64,000 nucleotides of DNA from Christensenella sp964494645 (GCA_964494645.1 CAZBSH010000001.1:54739-118738), one strand, 5' to 3'. Shown: positions 24,702 through 35,200, counted from the first letter of the stretch. The notes: generated from the letters alone by a model not told the origin. Numbers and translations: made by a program.

Positions 24702-25696
24702 AGACGTATATGATTGCCGAAGCGGGCGTAAACCATAACGGTGATATAAGAATTGCTAAAAAAATGATTGAAGCTGCGAAACAATCGGGAGCGTCTTGTG
24801 TTAAGTTTCAAAGTTTTACAGCTGATGAACTTGTAGCAGAAAAGGCTCAAAAAGCAAAGTATCAAATAAGGAACTGTTCTGATAAAGATGAAAGCCAATA
24901 CCAAATGTTGAAGCAGTATGAAATGACTTATGAAATGCATTTGGAATTATTGGAATACTGTAAGTTGAACGAAATCGACTTTTTATCGACAGCATTTGGA
25001 ATGCAGAGCATTGCATTGCTTGAGCGACTTAACTTGCCTAAATGGAAAATTCCTTCGGGGGAAATTACCAACTATCCGTATTTAAGGCGCATCGGAAGGA
25101 GTACAAAACCGATATTGCTTTCGACGGGAATGTGTTTTTTAGAGGAGATTGATCAGGCGATTGCGGTGCTGGAGGCAGACGGGAAAAAGGATATTACGTT
25201 GTTGCATTGTAATACGCAATACCCTACACCTCCGGAGGATGTGAACTTAAGCGCGATGCTGACGCTAAGGAAAAAGTTTGGTCGTGCGGTGGGCTACTCT
25301 GATCATAGCGCGGGCATGGAAGCGGCTATAGCCGCTGTTGCGCTGGGAGCGAGCGTTGTTGAAAAACACTTTACTTTGGATCGCAATATGGCAGGACCGG
25401 ATCATCAAGCGAGCGTAGAACCCAAAGAGTTGGAGCAATTGGTATGTGCGATCCGACGAGTGGAAGCGGAACTTGGTGACGGCGAAAAGCGTGTGACGGA
25501 CTCAGAGCGAGAGAATATTGATGTTGTGCGTAAAAGCATTGTTGCCGCGTGTGATATAAAGAAAGGCGAAGCTTTTTCAGAAGAAAACCTTACGACAAAA
25601 CGACCGGGGAGCGGGGTCTCGCCGATGATGTGGAATGATGTTTTAGGAAGAACGGCAATACGCGATTTTAGAGAAGATGAGTTGATTGAGATATGA
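24698..25696 (+). CDS. legI: N,N'-diacetyllegionaminate/sialate synthase, LegI/NeuB-like
   Basis: Condenses a 6-carbon acetamido sugar with PEP to give a nine-carbon nonulosonic acid. The 333-residue protein has the NeuB TIM-barrel start YMIAEAGVNHNGD, the barrel motifs FGMQSIALLERLNLPKWKIPSGE and LLHCNTQYPTP, and GYSDHSAGMEAAIAAVALGA. It ends in an antifreeze-like SAF domain (SIVAACDIKKGEAFSEENL). The start is TTG 24698, overlapping the upstream stop and preceded by AGGGAGA. Close homologues make sialic, legionaminic or pseudaminic acid; legB, legC and legG next to it support legionaminate. Confidence 0.92.
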   Translation: MKTYMIAEAGVNHNGDIRIAKKMIEAAKQSGASCVKFQSFTADELVAEKAQKAKYQIRNCSDKDESQYQMLKQYEMTYEMHLELLEYCKLNEIDFLSTAFGMQSIALLERLNLPKWKIPSGEITNYPYLRRIGRSTKPILLSTGMCFLEEIDQAIAVLEADGKKDITLLHCNTQYPTPPEDVNLSAMLTLRKKFGRAVGYSDHSAGMEAAIAAVALGASVVEKHFTLDRNMAGPDHQASVEPKELEQLVCAIRRVEAELGDGEKRVTDSERENIDVVRKSIVAACDIKKGEAFSEENLTTKRPGSGVSPMMWNDVLGRTAIRDFREDELIEI

Positions 25697-26874
25697 AAAA
25701 AATTTGTGTGGTCACAGGAACGCGGGCAGAGTATGGTTTGTTGCAAAAACTGATCAAGATGATCGATGAAGATTCGACGCTGGCATTGCAGCTTGTGGCG
25801 ACGGGGATGCATCTATCGCCAGAGTTCGGACTCACTTATCGTGAAATAGAAGAAGATGGTTTTTCTATTACGGAAAAAGTGGAAGTATTGTTAAGCTCTG
25901 ATACTGAAGTTGGCATATGTAAGTCGATTGGCTTGGGTGTCGGTGCCTTTGGAGAGGTATTTGCCCGCTTGCAGCCTGATTTGCTTTTGATTTTAGGAGA
26001 TCGATTCGAGATATTGTCGGCGGCGATTGCGGGAATGATCCATCGGATTCCGATTGCGCATATACATGGCGGCGAACTGACGCAAGGAGTGATAGACGAC
26101 CCGATGAGGCATGCCATCACGAAAATGAGTTTTTTGCATTTTACCAGTACAGAAGAGTATCGGCGCAGGGTTGTTCAGTTAGGTGAGAATCCGAGCAGGG
26201 TGTTTTATGTGGGAGCGTTGGGTGTTGAGGCGGCGTTGTGCACACCGTTGCTTAGTCAAGATGAATTGGAAAAACAAATGGGATTTCATTTTGATCAATG
26301 TACGGCAATGGTTACGCTGCACCCGGTGACTTTGGAAGATCATACAGCGCAAAGCGCAGTTGAGCAAATGTTGGCGGCGATAGACGACTGTCATGACATG
26401 AAATTTATTTTTACAAAAGCGAACGCTGACACAAATGGAAGAATCATCAATGAAATTTTGGAAAAATATGCGGCGGAGCATCCGAAGAAGGCGGCAATAT
26501 ATACATCTTTAGGAAGAATCCGCTATTTGAGCGCGTTGCGTTATTGCGATATGGTAATTGGAAACTCATCGAGCGGTATATTAGAAGCACCATCTTTCGG
26601 GATTCCGACGATCAATATTGGCGAAAGACAAAAGGGAAGAGTTACTGGGCAAAGCGTCATCCAATGTGGTACACAAAAAGAGGATATTTATGCCGCGATC
26701 GCATTTGCAAAATCAGCTGAGATGCAGGAACGATTGAAGGACAGTAATAACCCATATGACAAACCGGGTACGTCCCGGTCTGTTTTAAAAGAAATCAAGA
26801 AATATTTGATGTCAGGAGAAAGCGGAACGCAAAAAGTGTTTTATGATATTGATATGGGAGCATACCTAATGTGA
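25693..26874 (+). CDS. legG: Hydrolysing sugar-nucleotide 2-epimerase, LegG/NeuC-like
   Basis: Hydrolyses and inverts C2 of a nucleotide-linked diacetamido sugar, giving the free 6-deoxy-mannosamine substrate of LegI. The 393-residue protein has the NeuC/LegG start VVTGTRAEYGLLQKLI, the IHGGELTQGVIDDPMRH motif and the GNSSSGILEAPSFGIPTINIG UDP/GDP-binding segment. It completes legB-legC-(neuD)-legG-legI. The order in the operon is not the order of the reactions. Transcription may continue into the flippase; a small ORF overlaps its stop. Confidence 0.92.
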   Translation: MKKICVVTGTRAEYGLLQKLIKMIDEDSTLALQLVATGMHLSPEFGLTYREIEEDGFSITEKVEVLLSSDTEVGICKSIGLGVGAFGEVFARLQPDLLLILGDRFEILSAAIAGMIHRIPIAHIHGGELTQGVIDDPMRHAITKMSFLHFTSTEEYRRRVVQLGENPSRVFYVGALGVEAALCTPLLSQDELEKQMGFHFDQCTAMVTLHPVTLEDHTAQSAVEQMLAAIDDCHDMKFIFTKANADTNGRIINEILEKYAAEHPKKAAIYTSLGRIRYLSALRYCDMVIGNSSSGILEAPSFGIPTINIGERQKGRVTGQSVIQCGTQKEDIYAAIAFAKSAEMQERLKDSNNPYDKPGTSRSVLKEIKKYLMSGESGTQKVFYDIDMGAYLM

Positions 26875-26999
26875 GCGTGCGCTTTATATGCAGTGGAGAG
26901 CAAATCAAGGTGCGGAAGAAGGAAAGCTTGCGAGGCTTGGCGGTTTTGAGAGGTTCTGGGTGTAACGTGGAATATGCGGAAGTAAAAAGTGAGAATTAG
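26871..26999 (+). CDS. Possible 42-codon ORF overlapping the legG stop
   Basis: GTG 26871 overlaps the legG stop (GTGA) and opens a 42-codon frame rich in Lys, Arg, Glu and Val, ending at TAG 26999. The overlap imitates the coupling used throughout this operon. However, no family is recognised and no independent ribosome site is visible. It lies exactly where a CMP-nonulosonate synthetase gene would be expected, but its sequence does not look like the start of one. It could be a relic or chance. Confidence 0.25.
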   Translation: MSVRFICSGEQIKVRKKESLRGLAVLRGSGCNVEYAEVKSEN

Positions 27000-27061
27000 C
27001 TTTATATGTGCGTTTTGATGTTTTGCAGGCAAGGATTATATAAGAGGATTGCGATAGATAC

Positions 27062-28276
27062 GTGAATAAATTAGGGATTATAAGGCGCGGCTTCGCAAAA
27101 AATTTATCACTGAATGTATTGGCTGTTGTGATCATGAACCTTGTGATCCAGTTTGTTGTATACCCATATTTGAATAAGGTTTTAGGCGAGGATCAATTTG
27201 GCGTTGTTTTGTATCTGATGTCTATTGTGGCGATCTTGGCGGGGTCGCTTGGCGGGGCGATCAATAATGTACGTTTGGTGACAAAGCCAAAATATGAAAG
27301 CAAAAACGGGGACTATAACTCTATTCTTTTGATATTTTGTGTCGTATCATGTGTGGGGGCGTTGATCGCTCTTAACGTGCTGAACCAACTGACACTCGTG
27401 AATGCGCTGTTTTTTTGTTTATTGATGATATTGACGCTGATGCGTTATTATTCGGATGTTGCCTTTCGTATTAATCTAAATTTTAAAATGTATTTTTTGT
27501 TCTACCTTATGGTCTCGGCGGGGTATCTTTTAGGAGTTGCTTTGTTTGAGGGCATTGCAATTTGGTACATTGTGCTGATCCCGGGAGAGCTTTTGGCGAT
27601 TTTGTTTGTGGTCTGGAAGGGGAGTATCTATCGCCAGCCTTTCGCATATTCGGAAAATCGGAAAAGGGTATGGAAGGATATTTGTATTGTCGCGCTTTCT
27701 TATTTAATCAGCAATTTTTTCTTGAACATGGATCGAATCGTTCTATTAAATGTGTTAGGCGGAGACGCAGTAACAACATTTTACACAGCTTCTGTGCTGG
27801 GAAAGACGCTTGCGTTGCTGATTGGACCATTGACGGGAGTGCTGGTATCGTACCTTGCGAATTATCAGGGGGAATTAGGAAAGAAGTCTTATCGGAAGGC
27901 AACGGTATTGACGATAGTTCTTTCGGCAATCGCTTTTTTTGTCTGCGTTCTCGTGTCTCCGTGGCTGATCCAACTGCTTTATCCCAATGTGTATGAGCAG
28001 GCGAAAGGGTTGATTGTCGTGGGTACGCTCGGGCAGGTGGTGTTTTTTGCATCCAGCCTTCTCTTGGCGATCATATTGCGGTTTTATCATGCGAAGCATC
28101 AGTTTACGATACAGGCTGTTTATGGTATACTGTATGTTCTGTTGGCGATTCCCGCAACATGGTTCTTTGGTTTGTATGGTTTTGCTTATGCGACATTGGC
28201 AGCGAATGTGCTGAGACTTGGCATGGTCGTGATGGTAGGAATGAAAAATGCATCTGTTTCGGCAGTTTTACAATGA
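27062..28276 (+). CDS. wzx: Polysaccharide flippase, Wzx/MATE-like
   Basis: A 404-residue integral membrane protein with about 12 hydrophobic segments and the oligosaccharide-flippase N-terminus (KNLSLNVLAVVIMNLVIQFVVYPYLN...LGEDQFGVVLYLMSIVAI). It would move undecaprenyl-diphosphate-linked oligosaccharide units to the outer face of the membrane. The start is GTG 27062, with GAGG about 14 bases upstream, so initiation looks weak. It probably belongs to the nonulosonate operon, whose unit it may export. No Wzy polymerase is clearly recognised, though the GT-C-like protein at 11311 could fill that role. Confidence 0.85.
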   Translation: MNKLGIIRRGFAKNLSLNVLAVVIMNLVIQFVVYPYLNKVLGEDQFGVVLYLMSIVAILAGSLGGAINNVRLVTKPKYESKNGDYNSILLIFCVVSCVGALIALNVLNQLTLVNALFFCLLMILTLMRYYSDVAFRINLNFKMYFLFYLMVSAGYLLGVALFEGIAIWYIVLIPGELLAILFVVWKGSIYRQPFAYSENRKRVWKDICIVALSYLISNFFLNMDRIVLLNVLGGDAVTTFYTASVLGKTLALLIGPLTGVLVSYLANYQGELGKKSYRKATVLTIVLSAIAFFVCVLVSPWLIQLLYPNVYEQAKGLIVVGTLGQVVFFASSLLLAIILRFYHAKHQFTIQAVYGILYVLLAIPATWFFGLYGFAYATLAANVLRLGMVVMVGMKNASVSAVLQ

Positions 28277-28302
28277 TGGTGTTTGAGAGGAGTGTATGAT
28301 AT

Positions 28303-31104
28303 ATGGACAATGTATTGGAAAAGCCTTTTTGGGGAAAATTATATCGTTTTTTCCATCAGCATACATTGCTTTGCCTTACGATCCTTTTGGCGATACTGTC
28401 TTTTGTTATTTACCGTGATTTTTTATTGGGCATCAAATATTATATTCCGATGCAGGATATTGGGAGCGATGCGTATTATCAGTCCTACGCGGGGGTCAAT
28501 TTTATTTCAGATTACATCCGGACGGACGGCTTGCCAACATGGGGGTTTAATTATGGGCTCGGGCAAAGCGTTTATCCGGTATTAGGTGACCCATTCCGGC
28601 TTGTGGTCGTTTTGCTTGGTGAGGAAGCGATTCCCTACATGACGGGACTGATGCAATTTTTAAAACCGATTGCGGCAGGTCTGTTTTTTTATTTGTATCT
28701 TTATAAGGTTATTAAATCTAAAAAGGCTGCGTTTATTTTTGCCGTGATGTATGCGTTTTGTGGGGCAATGATTATACGCGGCTCTTGGGTGCGGTTTTCA
28801 AGTGAAGTTGTATGGATTGCTTTTCTATTATGGGCTGTGGAATCATATTTGCTGGATGGAAACTGGAAGTTACTTCCGATAGCGGTTGCGTTGCTGGGGA
28901 TTTCATTGCCGGCGTATAGCACGTTATTATATATTGTGTTGTTCTTCGTTTATTTCTTGATCCGGCTTTACTCAGAAAAAGGATCGTTGGAAAAGAAAAC
29001 AGGAAAAACTATAGTTCAGTATATCGGTTTATATGCCTTAGGAATTGCGATCGCAGCGATGATAGTGATTCCCAGTATTTATAGCTCTTTCAACGGAGCG
29101 CGAGTATCAGGGGACTTGGCCCCCGCAAGCACGCAAATTACGAATACGGTGCAGCCTGTTATCAATGGCGATATCGGTTTTACAACCTATTTTATGACGC
29201 TGGGCATGGACGCTTTGGGTACAGGATACGCATATACAGGGTATAGCTTATACATGGAAGGTCCCCTGTTTTATTGTGGGATACTAGCGGTTTTATTATT
29301 GCCACAGGCGTTTTTGATTGCAAACAAACGAAAAAGAAATGGGATGCTGATACTCTATGCTATTTGCCTGATGTACATCTTTTTCCCGATGGTAAGATAT
29401 GCCGCGGGAGGATTTATTACTCATAATTACAGAGATTCGTCGTTTTTTATTGTTGTTATCATGCTATATGTTTCCGCCAATGTGTTTGCAGAGGTAATAG
29501 CACCTCGTAAAATGAACTTACCGCTTTTTGGTGGGACAGTCGGCATCATTGTCGGTCTTGGTGTAATCGGTGTTCTGCGTGCGGACATCTATCGGTTTAC
29601 ATTTAACTATGTGGTCTTATTGTGCATGGCGATCTTTGTTGTATTATACAGCGTTTTGTTATTGTTGCATCAAAAGAAGCAATGGAGGTTTCTTTTGATC
29701 GGGATAGCGGCGGTAGTCTGTGTAGAAGCGTGCCTTTTCGCGAATTTTAGCATCAATGGAGCAGATAGGGACTATATGACGCCAAGCGTGACGCAAAGCG
29801 GACGAGACTTTTTTACAGGCGAAGAGAAGGCAATTGCAGCGATAAAGGAGGAAGATCCTGATTTTTACCGTATGGAAATGGACTTTCAACGTTGGCTGAT
29901 CAGTGATCCTCTTTACAACAATTATTATGGATTGCGCACTTATAGCATGATGCCGAAATCGACAGTGGCTTTCCTGAATGTTATGAAAACGGGTCTGCTT
30001 GTAGAAAAAGAAGAAGGGAAGAGACCTCCCAATGTAAATATTTCGCGCGGATTTGTGGAACGGGGAACACTGACTACTTTTCTGGGTATGAGATATATCC
30101 TTTCGTATGACTCGCAGGCATGGTTTCCGGGATACGAGTTGGTTGGCGAGAAAAATGGCTTTTATATTTACAAAAATCAAAATGCATTATCGGTTGGAAA
30201 TGTTTTCGATCATTATATGGTTAAGGAAGATTTCCTAACGTTGGATTCGTTGGAAAAGGATGTCGCTTTGACACAGGCGTGCATTGTGGACGATGAGCGA
30301 CAGATATTGAATGGGATGACCAGAATGTATCCCGACGATATCAGTAAGCAATTTATAAAGCTTCGACCCGGGAAGGGCGGTGTAACTGCCGATTGTGCGG
30401 GAATGAATATATTGTCAGGAAATCCTGCGGAAGATATAGTTTTTGAAATAGAGCCGGATACGCAGCAAGCATATATCGATTTGCAATTTACAGAGCCTGT
30501 TAATGTGGCAGGCGTATCGTTTCTTATTAACAGTGAAACGCAAACAGAGGATGCCCGTATCTCTATCAATTCAAGCCTGCATACCGTGGATGAGACCCGC
30601 GGTATATCATATGCGATCTATGACACGTACCAGAATATAGTGGTTTCTGTGATGGAGAATGATGTAACGACATTGCGTATTGGGTTGGGAAATACCGTTG
30701 GAGAATATGAGATAGAAAATATTTCGGTAATTGCGTCGACGAAGAAAATGAGGGATACTGATTACGATAAAGCTTTGCAGAAGTTACAAGAAACGGGTCT
30801 GCAGGTGAGCGAACATTCTCAGAAAAAAATCAAAGGAAAGATAGATGTAAAACAAGACGGTATGCTGGTTCTGTCAATTCCTTATGACAGCGGTTGGAGG
30901 ATAAAAGTCGATGGGCAACCACAGCCGACAGAAATCGTAGATGTGGGGCTAACAGGCATTCGCTTGGGTTCAGGATATCATGACATAGAAGCGGAGTATG
31001 TGCAGCCGGGGTTGTATCCAAGCATAGCAATCAGTTTGCTGGGTATTGGTATATATGTTATCCTGTTACTGTACGAAAAAATGAAAAAGAGCAAGTTATC
31101 ATAA
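28303..31104 (+). CDS. YfhO-family membrane protein
   Basis: A 933-residue protein with about 13 transmembrane segments in the first ~560 residues. A large extracytoplasmic region follows, then a final helix (about 905-925) and a basic KKSKLS tail. The YfhO signatures are visible: IPMQDIGSDAYYQSYAGVNFI, GLPTWGFNYGLGQSVYPV and the late RGTLTTFLGMRYILSYD followed by a Rossmann-free beta domain ending in SIPYDSGWRIKVDG. YfhO works in Bacillus with the polyprenyl-phosphate glycosyltransferase CsbB to glycosylate lipoteichoic acid. A CsbB-like enzyme is present at 16091-17068. It follows wzx by 26 bases with a GAGAGGAG site. The acceptor here could be a wall polymer or glycoprotein. Confidence 0.88.
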   Translation: MDNVLEKPFWGKLYRFFHQHTLLCLTILLAILSFVIYRDFLLGIKYYIPMQDIGSDAYYQSYAGVNFISDYIRTDGLPTWGFNYGLGQSVYPVLGDPFRLVVVLLGEEAIPYMTGLMQFLKPIAAGLFFYLYLYKVIKSKKAAFIFAVMYAFCGAMIIRGSWVRFSSEVVWIAFLLWAVESYLLDGNWKLLPIAVALLGISLPAYSTLLYIVLFFVYFLIRLYSEKGSLEKKTGKTIVQYIGLYALGIAIAAMIVIPSIYSSFNGARVSGDLAPASTQITNTVQPVINGDIGFTTYFMTLGMDALGTGYAYTGYSLYMEGPLFYCGILAVLLLPQAFLIANKRKRNGMLILYAICLMYIFFPMVRYAAGGFITHNYRDSSFFIVVIMLYVSANVFAEVIAPRKMNLPLFGGTVGIIVGLGVIGVLRADIYRFTFNYVVLLCMAIFVVLYSVLLLLHQKKQWRFLLIGIAAVVCVEACLFANFSINGADRDYMTPSVTQSGRDFFTGEEKAIAAIKEEDPDFYRMEMDFQRWLISDPLYNNYYGLRTYSMMPKSTVAFLNVMKTGLLVEKEEGKRPPNVNISRGFVERGTLTTFLGMRYILSYDSQAWFPGYELVGEKNGFYIYKNQNALSVGNVFDHYMVKEDFLTLDSLEKDVALTQACIVDDERQILNGMTRMYPDDISKQFIKLRPGKGGVTADCAGMNILSGNPAEDIVFEIEPDTQQAYIDLQFTEPVNVAGVSFLINSETQTEDARISINSSLHTVDETRGISYAIYDTYQNIVVSVMENDVTTLRIGLGNTVGEYEIENISVIASTKKMRDTDYDKALQKLQETGLQVSEHSQKKIKGKIDVKQDGMLVLSIPYDSGWRIKVDGQPQPTEIVDVGLTGIRLGSGYHDIEAEYVQPGLYPSIAISLLGIGIYVILLLYEKMKKSKLS

Positions 31105-31125
31105 CACTTTTAGGAGGGATTATCA

Positions 31126-31551
31126 TTGAAAAAAATAGTTGTATTATTGTTAACATTTTTTTGCTTTGGTGTCGTACTGGCGGGGTGTGCGTCTACTGCG
31201 AATCATACTGAGACAGTAAATGTGTCGCCGGAAGCATCTGTGAAGGCATCAGATATGATATCGGAAGAGGTAATGCCGGAACTGGTGATCGACGACGAAA
31301 CGAAGAAGAAGATTGAACAGACAGAGGTAAAGGATGCCAGCGTTTATTTTGACTGGACAATTACGGAATGGGAAGCGGCGGATGACGCTGAGCGCGAAAC
31401 CTGCGTTTTGACATATATTGCTATGAAAAATGAAACAGCAACGAACGCAGAGCAACAGACACAGAACATAAGTGACATGAAAAATGAGCTGGAGACATTG
31501 TTAAAAGAAAACCCGGGTAAGTCGGTAAAAGAATTGGTAGAATCAGAATAG
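31126..31551 (+). CDS. Small predicted lipoprotein
   Basis: A 141-residue exported protein with a lipobox signal (LLTFFCFGVVLAGC, Cys near residue 22), so probably anchored to the membrane by a lipid. The mature part is acidic (many Glu/Asp) and helical, with heptad-like EETTNAEQQTQNISDMKNELETL near the end. No family is recognised. TTG 31126 follows AGGAGGGAT by 7 bases. It lies 21 bases after the YfhO gene and ends at a shared terminator, so it is probably the last gene of that operon and might be an accessory of the membrane enzyme. Confidence 0.75.
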   Translation: MKKIVVLLLTFFCFGVVLAGCASTANHTETVNVSPEASVKASDMISEEVMPELVIDDETKKKIEQTEVKDASVYFDWTITEWEAADDAERETCVLTYIAMKNETATNAEQQTQNISDMKNELETLLKENPGKSVKELVESE

Positions 31552-31560
31552 AAAAAGATA

Positions 31561-31596
31561 AAAAATAAACTCTCCGGGAATGGAGAGTTTATTTTT
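31561..31596. terminator. Bidirectional terminator
   Basis: A perfect 15-bp stem (31561-31575 with 31582-31596, core AAACTCTCC) and a 6-base loop with A-run and T-run flanks. It ends the YfhO-lipoprotein transcript and the opposing autolysin-GerMN operon. Confidence 0.9.
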
Positions 31597-31609
31597 TATA
31601 CAAAGGGAA

Positions 31610-32236
31610 TTAAGAATTCTTGGGTTGATAAGGCGTATCTTTGGAAAAGGTTACGTGGCTTGTTTCATAGTTTCCGCCTTCGATACTAAAGTATACGCTG
31701 GTGACACCTTCTATATTACCCGTGTATCCGTTATATATGGCATCTAAAAGCGCAACATCGCCGGCAGAACCAAAAGGAGCAGATTGAATATTTTTGTTGA
31801 AATCAATATATACACTATCTCCTTTTAATACAATAGATTTTGGCTGTATCGGTGTCTGAGACAATGGTTGCTCAAAAAATTGTTGCGCGATCAACTCCAT
31901 TACACGCTGCAGTTGAGAATCGCCACCCACCTCCACGCTTTCTTTTTTGAAGGTATCGCTTGGAACATCATAATATTCAAATTCAATTCGATTATCTTGA
32001 TACTGTACTGTGTCATTGCCAGACAAACTCGACGCATCCGCAGAAGGGGAAGGCGTTGAAGCGGCTTGGCTGTTTTCAGGCGTTGCAGAGGCAGAGGCGA
32101 TTGCCGGATCATCGGGAACGGCAGAAGTAACCGCTGCGGGTACGGACGGAACAGACCAATAACGAACCAACAGCGTTATGCAAACAGCGGCGATCGCCAC
32201 AAGGCACAGTATAATAATAAGTTTTTTTTTATTCAT
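31610..32236 (-). CDS. GerMN-domain membrane-anchored protein
   Basis: A 208-residue protein with an N-terminal transmembrane anchor (residues 4-24, after MNKKK), a Ser/Ala/Pro-rich external linker to about residue 75, and a GerMN domain (sporulation and spore germination domain). That domain holds LQRVMELIAQQFF, PKSIVLKGDSVYIDFNKN and GVTSVYFSIEGG. GerMN domains occur in GerM and in lipoproteins of envelope maintenance. It follows the autolysin by 17 bases in the same operon, so a role in peptidoglycan remodelling next to that enzyme is plausible. The protein alone does not prove that the organism sporulates. Confidence 0.85.
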   Translation of the reverse strand: MNKKKLIIILCLVAIAAVCITLLVRYWSVPSVPAAVTSAVPDDPAIASASATPENSQAASTPSPSADASSLSGNDTVQYQDNRIEFEYYDVPSDTFKKESVEVGGDSQLQRVMELIAQQFFEQPLSQTPIQPKSIVLKGDSVYIDFNKNIQSAPFGSAGDVALLDAIYNGYTGNIEGVTSVYFSIEGGNYETSHVTFSKDTPYQPKNS

Positions 32237-32253
32237 AATTGTTCCTTTTTAGT

Positions 32254-35200
32254 CTAATAATTTAATAGATTGATCACCATATCTGAAAGTGAATAACCGT
32301 AATTGGGATCCGAGGCCCACTTGCCGCCCAACATTTCAACATAGGGGGCGGAACCACGTCCGTATTTATTGATCGCATTATCCCAACGGGGATCGTAAGG
32401 CTGACCATTGCCATTCAACTGATTGAGTGCATCGGTTGAGGCATAACACTTTAGATGCTGGATTTGCCCAAGGATGCCGGCCCTTACTCCGGCTTCGCCC
32501 GGACCGTAAGCATTACGGAAATCAAAGCCTTGTGCGCCGCCGTCCAGTGCGCCTAGACCGGCGAAATTATATTGCATTTTTCCGACTTGTCCACCATATC
32601 GCAACCAGCCGGTCTCTTTCATCGCTTGTGCAAACGCAACTTCGGTGCGTACGCCTTCAGCGGCAGCGGCTTCAATGTAGAGCGCACAAAAGCGATTAAG
32701 ATCAACGCCCTCCGCGACATATTCCGCAGGGTAGGTAGAAGCGCCGACCTTGCTTGTATAGTAGCGCACCAACTGATCGGCAGTGGTGGAAGAGGCTCCC
32801 ATAATTGGCATGGATACAATTTGAACATCCAGTGTTTTTAGCACAGATGAATTGCCGGCATTGTCATAGCCATAAGCATGGATATGATAGATTCCGTTGT
32901 CTCCGTTATGGTTTGCGATATTGATTGCAACAGACCACTTACCGCTACCCTGATCAATGCCATCATACCATCTGAGGTCATCTTGACCGTTTTTATCACT
33001 CCAAACAGCGAAACGTACATTTTTGACACCGCTCTCATAACCTTGAGAGCCGGCAACGATATCAGTTACACCGTTGGCAGTTACCGTGAAGCCGGAGCCG
33101 ACCACAGGGGAGGCCGAGGAGACGAGGGAAGCGCAGGTTGGCGCAACCGTGTCACCGGATACGAAGATTTTTGTAGAAAACAGTCGTGCCCGATTCCCGG
33201 CGTTGTCTGTTGCGTATAGTTCTATATTATAAACTCCCGTCGTTTTACCGTGATTTCGATAGTCGATCAATGCCGCATAGCGCATACCGCCCATCGAAGT
33301 CGCATCGTACCATTTCAAATTAGAGGAACCTTCCTTATCACTCCAAACAGCGAATTGGACGTTTTTGACACCGCTCATATTATCGGTGATATCTGCAAAG
33401 GGTTCAATGACATATGCGGGAGAAGCATTTTTGAAATCCATACCTATAAAGGTAGGCGCTTGAAAATCACCGGTCATATTGAGCACCAGCTGGCTGCAAA
33501 GTGCAGAGTTGCCCGCATTGTCATAGGTGTAGACATGGATATTATACTTTCCGCTGTCGTTTTTATGTTTGGTGATACTGTCCGTCATCCGCCAGGTTCC
33601 ATTGCCCTGATTTGTTCCATCGATCCAAGTAAGATCATCTTGTCCGTTGACCTCGCTCCAAACGGCAAAACGAACATTTTTGACGCCGCTTTCATAGCCT
33701 TGAGAACCGGCGACAATATCGGTGACACCCGTAATGGTGACGCCAAAATCTTTGCCGGAGACGGTTGTGGCATCGGGCGTTGCGCTTTGTATAGTGGGGG
33801 CGGATTTGTCCCCGGTTACCTTTAAAGTGGCAGTCTGAAGGCAAGCACGATTTCCGGCTTTATCTTCTCCATAGACATGGACATTATAGACCCCTGTCTG
33901 CATTTTATGATTTTTATAATCAATTTCTATTGCATAGGTTGATCCACCGGTATTTGGAACATTGTACCAAGTAAGATCATCTTGCCCGTTTTGATCACAC
34001 CAAACAGCAAATTGAACATTTTTAACGCCGCTCATATTGTCTGTTACATCTGCACTCGCGGTAAATTTATAAGCGGTAGAGGCGGGAAGATTCAGTTTGT
34101 TGCATACCGGGGCCTTAAAATCGTTCGTGACAGTCAACGTGACTTCACTACGCATCGCTGAATTGCCCGCGTTATCATAGGTGTAGACCTGCACGGTATA
34201 TTTTCCGCTGTCGTTGTTATGCTTTGAGACAGAGTCAGTCATGCGCCAAGTTCCGTTTCCTTGATTGACGCCATCGATCCAAAGGGTCTTTGCTTGACCG
34301 GTTGTATCGTTCCAGACGGCAAAACGAACGTTCTTGACGCCACTTTCGTATCCTTCAAAACCGGGTTGTATGTCTGTGACACCTGTTACAGACACACCGA
34401 AATCGCGACCCGAGACAATAGCGGAATCGGGCGATGCATTTGCAATGGTCGGTGCCTCTTTATCTCCGATCACATTGATTGTAGCTGTGTCATAACAAGT
34501 TCCGTTTCCGTTGTTATCATATGCATATAGATGGATATGGTAGAGACCCGTGTCGCGCTTGTGCTGCAAATAAGAGGTAGAAAACTGCCATTTGTTATTC
34601 CCGATATTTTTTGCCTCATACCATTTGATGTCGTCCTGTCCGTTCTTATCACTCCAGACGGCAAAGCGAACGCTTTTGATGCCACTCTCATTATCTACAA
34701 AGCCGGCGGTGCCGTTAAACGCATAGGACGTACTCCCACCATTCGGAGACACGGCAAGCTTATCCGTATATTGGGGCGGAGTAGTATCATTATAGACAGT
34801 CACGGTTTTTGTTAATACAAGTCCTTGATTTCCCGCATTGTCAGTAGCGTAAACATGGACATTGTAAAGACCGTATTCGTTTTTGTGGTCAGCGATGTTC
34901 ACGGACGTGAACCAACCACCTGATCCTGCGTCAATTCCATCATACCATTTGAGATCATCTTGACCATTTTTGTCGCTCCAAACGGCAAAACGAACGCTCT
35001 TGACACCGCTGCCGGTATCTGCTACGCCTTTTGCCGCAGCGGAAAAGCCTTTAATATGGATAGCGCTTTCAAAAGATTTGGCGGTAGGCGGTGTGATATC
35101 TTTGCGTACTTCCATGGTTTTGGTGTAAAGCAGCGCCTGGTTTCCGGCTTTATCATAGGCATATACATGAACATTATAAATGCCCATTTCGTTTTTATGG

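Noticed and set aside
26871..26999. Truncated CMP-legionaminate synthetase
   Set aside because: The 42 residues do not contain the N-terminal nucleotide-binding motif of that family, so no relation can be claimed.
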